This document shows positions 13,147 to 16,431 of a stretch of DNA of 16,431 bases, piece by piece. Made by a program: the position numbers and the translations under genes. The DNA is from Clostridia bacterium (GTDB taxonomy: Bacteria > Bacillota > UBA994 > PWPR01). The stretch lies in contig PWPR01000085.1 of assembly GCA_003557085.1 (NCBI GenBank), positions 1 through 16,431 on the forward strand. Direction: 5' to 3'. Position 1 is the first letter of the stretch; every line of letters starts with the position of its first letter. The notes beneath the pieces are model-generated. The model was given only the letters and a program-made list of their open reading frames with translations, made no database searches and had not been told where the DNA came from.

Positions 13147-14373
13147 TTAATACCTACCTCTATTTATACCATCAATAATACTTGAAAACACTTTATTAGT
13201 TCTTACAGTAGCCCCAGCAAAGGTATCCACATCTTCTATAAAGCTACCAGGGTTATGTAAATCATAAACTGCTTCAAATGGTTTCCCTACTAAATAGTCA
13301 ATTAATTGCTGATGTTGGCTTAGAACTGGGTAAAAGTTATCCCCTTCTTCTAGCCCTCTATAATCTTGACCTGAATAGGCTAATTGCCTAAATCTTAAAT
13401 CAGTAAACATACCATCTTCAATATTAAACTGAACTACTACTTGAATCTCATCTCTATCAATGTAAATACCTCTATATCTACCGTCAGCTGGGGTATCTAC
13501 TTGCATAATTGTATCGCTACTAGGGTTATACACTCCACGGTTTATACCATCAATAATGCTAGAAACTATTTTATTCCCTCTAATAGTTGCTCCTGCAAAT
13601 GCATCTATGTCATCAACCATATCTGCTGTGTTGTATAGCTCATAAACTGCTTCGACTGGCTTACCTTCTAAATAATCAAGAGCTTGTTGATGTTGAATTA
13701 CAATTGGGTATAATGCATCATCATCTCCCTTTACTCTATAATTATCACCAGCATACTCAAGCTGTCTAAAGCTCAAACTACTAAAAGTATTATTCTCAAG
13801 TGTAAACTGTACAACAACTTGTATACCATCTCTATCTATATATGCTCCTCGATAAGTACCATCAGTTAATTGTCCAAAATCACGGATTGTTACTTCACCA
13901 GCTGGAGAATAAACACCTCTGTTTAATGCATCTCTAATACTTGATACTACTTTATTAGCCCTTAATGTTGCTCCTGCAAAAGCATCAACATCGTCTACAA
14001 TATTCTCAGGTGTGTACAAATCATCAACTGATTCAATTGTCTTACCTACTAAATAATTGACTACTTGCTCATACTGACTTACTACTCCAGATAAAACATG
14101 AGATTCTTCAAACTCCAAATAATTACTACCATCATAAGCTAAATGCCTAAAACTTACATCTGTGAAAGTATCATTCTCAAGAGTAAATTGTATTGTTATC
14201 TGTATACCATCTCTGTCAACATAAACACCACGATAACTTCCATCATCATAAATAGACTCCACATCAACATGATCGTCATGATTATCACCAGGATCAACAA
14301 CAGCATCGTTACAACCTACAAAGAAAGATAAGCTAAACATTAATACAAGTCCCAAAATAAACAACTTCTTCAT
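13147..14373 (-). CDS. Lipoprotein with three tandem FMN-binding domains (PplA-like)
   Basis: This 408-residue protein has a lipoprotein signal ending FFVGC (lipid-modified Cys21), an acidic linker, and three tandem repeats of exactly 112 residues (44-155, 171-282, 297-408). Each starts DGxYRGxYxDRDxIQ, as in the FMN_bind fold, and ends with a FAGAT motif plus SSIxDGINRGxY. FAGAT (Thr136, Thr263, Thr389) matches the site where ApbE-type flavin transferases attach FMN to Thr through a phosphoester, with Ala where Ser/Thr is commoner. It is therefore probably a membrane-anchored, extracytoplasmic carrier with up to three covalent FMNs. Listeria PplA, used in extracellular electron transfer, has two such domains. 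The ATG has GAGGAGG 7 bases upstream. It stands alone and is divergent from rex. No apbE gene is in the window. Covalent flavin is inferred from the motif, not proven. Confidence 0.88.
   Translation of the reverse strand: MKKLFILGLVLMFSLSFFVGCNDAVVDPGDNHDDHVDVESIYDDGSYRGVYVDRDGIQITIQFTLENDTFTDVSFRHLAYDGSNYLEFEESHVLSGVVSQYEQVVNYLVGKTIESVDDLYTPENIVDDVDAFAGATLRANKVVSSIRDALNRGVYSPAGEVTIRDFGQLTDGTYRGAYIDRDGIQVVVQFTLENNTFSSLSFRQLEYAGDNYRVKGDDDALYPIVIQHQQALDYLEGKPVEAVYELYNTADMVDDIDAFAGATIRGNKIVSSIIDGINRGVYNPSSDTIMQVDTPADGRYRGIYIDRDEIQVVVQFNIEDGMFTDLRFRQLAYSGQDYRGLEEGDNFYPVLSQHQQLIDYLVGKPFEAVYDLHNPGSFIEDVDTFAGATVRTNKVFSSIIDGINRGRY
13150..14244 (-). repeat. Three tandem 336-base coding repeats (FMN-binding units)
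   Basis: The repeat units are 14244-13909, 13863-13528 and 13485-13150 on the minus strand. Each encodes 112 residues with no length change; linkers are 15 and 14 residues. The last two units are more alike than either is to the first (for example VVVQF and EAVY are shared), suggesting stepwise duplication. The protein ends exactly at the end of unit three. Confidence 0.85.
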
Positions 14374-14380
14374 ATAAAAT

Positions 14381-14388
14381 CCTCCTCT
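14381..14388 (-). promoter_or_regulatory. Ribosome binding site of the FMN-repeat lipoprotein
   Basis: AGAGGAGG lies 7 bases before ATG 14373. In the AT-rich DNA upstream (14389-14480) I find several possible -10 elements but no convincing -35 for this strand. Confidence 0.8.
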
Positions 14389-14490
14389 ATTTTATTTATA
14401 CATCTATATTACCATATATGAATGTTAATAGTAGTAATTATTTTTCTACTTTTTTTTAATCACACACATGTCTTAAAAACTTAAAAAAAA

Positions 14491-14502
14491 ACTGTATACA
14501 GT
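14491..14502. promoter_or_regulatory. 12-bp perfect palindrome upstream of the rex promoter
   Basis: ACTGTATACAGT lies 16 bases upstream of the rex -35 hexamer, in the region shared with the divergent lipoprotein gene. Its TGTATACA core resembles operators of GntR-type regulators in general, but no specific regulator can be named. It does not match the Rex consensus (TTGTGAANNNNTTCACAA or TTGTTAANNNNTTAACAA). Confidence 0.45.
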
Positions 14503-14518
14503 ATTTTCGTAAAAACTC

Positions 14519-14547
14519 TTGACAAACGCTTACTTATTGGATACTAT
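14519..14547 (+). promoter_or_regulatory. Sigma-A promoter of the rex operon
   Basis: TTGACA (14519-14524), a 17-base spacer and TACTAT (14542-14547) give a near-consensus promoter about 40 bases upstream of the rex start codon. Confidence 0.85.
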
Positions 14548-14559
14548 TTTATCGATAAA
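14548..14559. promoter_or_regulatory. 12-bp perfect palindrome at the rex transcription start region
   Basis: TTTATCGATAAA begins directly after the -10 hexamer, so it covers the expected transcription start, a classic place for a repressor operator. It does not fit the known Rex box. It is centred 57 bases from the other palindrome at 14491-14502. Confidence 0.45.
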
Positions 14560-14588
14560 TATTTACTGATTAATAAAGGAGGCGCAAA

Positions 14589-15227
14589 ATGACTGACCAC
14601 TTAATAACTATTTCTGAACCAACTCTAAGGAGACTGCCTCTGTATTATCAATTTTTGTTAAGAAAGAAGCAAAATGGAGACACATCTGTTTCTTGTCCAC
14701 AAATCGCTCAAGATCTTGAACTCACATCTATTCAAGTTCGCAAGGATTTACAATCTGCTGGAGCAGTTGGTAGACCACGAGTAGGCTATGTTATAGATGA
14801 GGTACTAGTTACTCTCTCAGAATTGCTTGGTTACTCTAATACTAAAGATGCTTTGTTGGTAGGAGCAGGTAACTTAGGCATAGCTTTACTTGATTATGAA
14901 GGATTTGAAGAGCATGGGCTGAACATTGTTGCTGGCTTTGATGTTGATGAAGAGAAATTAGGTAAAGTATTTCAAGGAAAAAGAATATATGACTTAAGTG
15001 ATTTTAAAAGAATTGCATCACGATTGAATATTAAAATTGCGATTATCACAACACCGGCTTCCTCAGCTAAAGAGGTATGTGACATTATGATTGATTCAGG
15101 GATTAAGGCGATTTGGAACTTTGCTCCAATCCACCTAAGCACGCCTGATGATGTCATAGTTGAAAATGTCAACTTAACTGCTTCTTTGGCTGTATTATCA
15201 AATAGACTAGAAAGAAGTATTGATTAG
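14589..15227 (+). CDS. rex: Redox-sensing transcriptional repressor Rex
   Basis: This 212-residue protein is Rex, a homodimeric repressor that leaves DNA when NADH rises relative to NAD+ and so turns on fermentative, hydrogenase and respiratory genes. The N-terminal winged helix (about 1-80) shows ISEPTLRRLPLYYQFL and TSIQVRKDLQSAGAVGRPRVGY, including the recognition helix. The C-terminal Rossmann domain has GAGNLG (92-97) and Asp118 (GFDVD), and ends with the domain-swapped helix (LTASLAVLSNRL). The length is normal for the family. The ATG has GGAGG 6 bases upstream. nuoE-like and nuoF-like genes follow after a 13-base gap, so Rex is probably the first gene of a hydrogenase-type operon and may regulate it, though no canonical Rex box is seen at its own promoter. 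Confidence 0.97.
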   Translation: MTDHLITISEPTLRRLPLYYQFLLRKKQNGDTSVSCPQIAQDLELTSIQVRKDLQSAGAVGRPRVGYVIDEVLVTLSELLGYSNTKDALLVGAGNLGIALLDYEGFEEHGLNIVAGFDVDEEKLGKVFQGKRIYDLSDFKRIASRLNIKIAIITTPASSAKEVCDIMIDSGIKAIWNFAPIHLSTPDDVIVENVNLTASLAVLSNRLERSID

Positions 15228-15240
15228 AAAGGAAATTATT

Positions 15241-15723
15241 ATGAACCAAATGAGACAGTTTTCAAAAGTTATTAGTATCTTGGAAAGTCACAATAATAGT
15301 GATAAAGAGCTAATACCAATTTTACAAGAAGTCCAAGAAGAATACCGCTACTTACCTGAAGAGGTCATGGTTTTTATTGCTACTTCTTTAGGCATCTCTC
15401 CAGCTAGAGTTTTTGGAGTAGCTTCTTTTTATTCGCATTTCACCCTTAAACCAAAAGGCAAGTATGTAATCAAAGTTTGCGACGGAACTGCATGCCATGT
15501 AAAAGGATCTACATCAATTATTGATGCCTTAAGAAAGCATCTTAAAATACCAGCAGGAGAAATAACTACTCCAGATATGCTGTTTACTATCGAAGTAGTA
15601 TCCTGTATAGGGACCTGCGGACTTGCTCCAGCTATAGTGATTAATGAAGATGTATATGGCTTATTAACTGCAGAAAAGTCGATAGAAATAGTTGAAGAAA
15701 TTCAAAGAAGCGAGGGTGCTTAA
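15241..15723 (+). CDS. nuoE: NuoE-like [2Fe-2S] subunit (HydC/HndA type)
   Basis: This 160-residue protein is a thioredoxin-like [2Fe-2S] ferredoxin of the NuoE family, equivalent to HydC of electron-bifurcating [FeFe] hydrogenases or HndA of NADP-reducing hydrogenase. An N-terminal helical part (about 1-70; LPILQEVQEEYRYLPEE-like, GVASFYSHF) is followed by the cluster ligands Cys80, Cys85 (CDGTAC) and Cys122, Cys126 (CIGTC). It passes electrons within a cytoplasmic complex with the NuoF-like subunit. The start is ATG 15241, with AAAGGA just upstream; the frame is open to an ATG at 15220 inside rex, which is not used. The next gene begins 1 base after the stop. The catalytic HydA gene is not in the window, so hydrogenase rather than another NuoEF complex is inferred. 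Confidence 0.93.
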   Translation: MNQMRQFSKVISILESHNNSDKELIPILQEVQEEYRYLPEEVMVFIATSLGISPARVFGVASFYSHFTLKPKGKYVIKVCDGTACHVKGSTSIIDALRKHLKIPAGEITTPDMLFTIEVVSCIGTCGLAPAIVINEDVYGLLTAEKSIEIVEEIQRSEGA

Positions 15724-15724
15724 A

Positions 15725-16431
15725 ATGAGTATTAACTTACATAAACGTAAAGAAACATATAACAATATAGCAAGTAATATTGAGAAGAGAGTTGTCTTAT
15801 GTGCAGGAACTGGATGTGTTGCTCAAGGCAGCTTGAAAATTCAAAATGAATTTGTGCGTATCCTTAAAGAAAAGGCCTTGCCTGTAACTACCCACTTAAA
15901 AGAAGAAGACCAAGGAAGTCATATTTCAAAAAGTGGTTGTCAAGGATTTTGTCAAATGGGTCCTTTAGTAACTATTTACCCTGAAGAAGTTGTTTATTGT
16001 AAAGTAAAACTTGAAGATGTAGAAGAGATTGTAGAAAAAAGTATAATCGGTAATGAGATCATTGACAGATTAGTCTATGTAAACCCAACTAATGAAGATC
16101 ATTGTGCTCATATTGATGATATTCCTTTTTATAAAAAACAATATAGAGTTGCCTTAAAACAATGTGGACATATCGACCCTGATGACATTAATGAGTACAT
16201 TGCTTTAGATGGCTACTCAGCTGCAAGAAAAATGTGTTTCTCATATACAAGCGAAGAAATATGTAAGTTTTATATAGACTCTGGCTTAAGAGGCCGTGGT
16301 GGTGGCGGATTCTCGACTGGACTTAAATGGGAATTTGCTAGAAGAGAAGAATCTGACCAAAAATATGTTATTTGTAATGGAGACGAGGGCGATCCAGGTG
16401 CATTTATGGATAGAAGTTTAATGGAAGGCAA
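15725..16431 (+). CDS. nuoF: NuoF-like NAD(P)H/FMN subunit (HydB/HndC type), 3' end outside window
   Basis: The first 235 codons of a NuoF-family subunit are present and run off the right edge. ATG 15725 follows GAGGGTG by 6 bases. Residues 1-100 form an extra N-terminal thioredoxin-like domain with a [2Fe-2S] cluster (Cys26, Cys31; Cys72, Cys76), which separates HydB/HndC proteins from plain NuoF. The start of the NuoF core follows: GLRGRGGGGFSTGLKW and the CNGDEGDPGAFMDR segment, which bind FMN and NAD(P)H. In bifurcating hydrogenases this subunit couples NADH and ferredoxin to H2. The C-terminal 4Fe-4S part and any ferredoxin domain lie beyond the window. It directly follows the nuoE-like gene in the rex operon. 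The presence of HydA downstream is expected but not seen. Confidence 0.93.
   Translation, partial: MSINLHKRKETYNNIASNIEKRVVLCAGTGCVAQGSLKIQNEFVRILKEKALPVTTHLKEEDQGSHISKSGCQGFCQMGPLVTIYPEEVVYCKVKLEDVEEIVEKSIIGNEIIDRLVYVNPTNEDHCAHIDDIPFYKKQYRVALKQCGHIDPDDINEYIALDGYSAARKMCFSYTSEEICKFYIDSGLRGRGGGGFSTGLKWEFARREESDQKYVICNGDEGDPGAFMDRSLMEG

Noticed and set aside
13441..14331. Plus-strand open frames across the FMN-repeat gene
   Set aside because: They are shadows of a repetitive minus-strand gene; their His/Asn/Ile-rich composition is not protein-like.
14400..14588. Canonical Rex operator upstream of rex
   Set aside because: No TTGTGAA or TTGTTAA half-site pair with the right spacing is present; the palindromes seen have different sequences.
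1..16431. CRISPR array, insertion sequence, toxin-antitoxin pair or defence island
   Set aside because: No regularly spaced direct repeats, transposase-like frames, terminal inverted repeats or defence-type domains were seen; all larger genes have housekeeping, surface or redox assignments.

Overview
The window is chromosomal DNA from a low-GC anaerobic Firmicute. A Clostridia-like lineage fits best; I cannot place the genus. The grounds are AT-rich codon use, strong GGAGG ribosome binding sites, the acetylated diaminopimelate pathway, a rapZ-yvcK pair, an SLH-domain surface protein, and a rex gene followed by NuoE/NuoF-type subunits of the kind found with electron-bifurcating [FeFe] hydrogenases. 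I see no insertion sequence, CRISPR array, rRNA, tRNA or phage gene.

Layout. (1) 1-866, plus strand: the 3' end of glyS, ending at a bidirectional terminator (866-903). (2) 908-3776, minus strand: rapZ and yvcK in one operon, then thiW, which has its own promoter, a clear TPP riboswitch and an intrinsic terminator in its leader. (3) 3880-6670, minus strand: a three-gene operon of a D-2-hydroxyacid dehydrogenase, dapH and the N-acetyldiaminopimelate deacetylase, closed by a terminator. (4) 6814-9750, plus strand, divergent from (3): an amidohydrolase and a B12-binding/radical SAM protein of the DUF4080 type. (5) 9755-12862, minus strand: a cell-surface pair (SLH protein, then leucine-rich repeat protein) and an unlisted 48-residue membrane peptide. 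The stop codon of the peptide lies in the loop of a bidirectional terminator. (6) 13147-14373, minus strand: a lipoprotein made of three 112-residue FMN-binding repeats. (7) 14589-16431, plus strand, divergent from (6): rex, nuoE-like and a truncated nuoF-like gene.

How the genes work together. The dap genes make meso-diaminopimelate for lysine and peptidoglycan; RapZ and YvcK are linked to central carbon and cell-wall metabolism in other Firmicutes. ThiW is a thiamine-type ECF substrate-binding component, apparently shut off by thiamine pyrophosphate. The right end concerns redox: Rex senses NADH/NAD+, the NuoE/NuoF-like proteins form the NAD(P)H-oxidising or -reducing part of a hydrogenase-type complex, and the divergent lipoprotein looks like an extracytoplasmic flavoprotein that could carry electrons outside the membrane. 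The surface genes between them have no recognised enzymatic role.

I did not find a convincing new multi-gene system. The items most worth a second look are the triple FMN-repeat lipoprotein beside the Rex/hydrogenase locus, the small membrane peptide embedded in a terminator, and two 12-bp perfect palindromes flanking the rex promoter.
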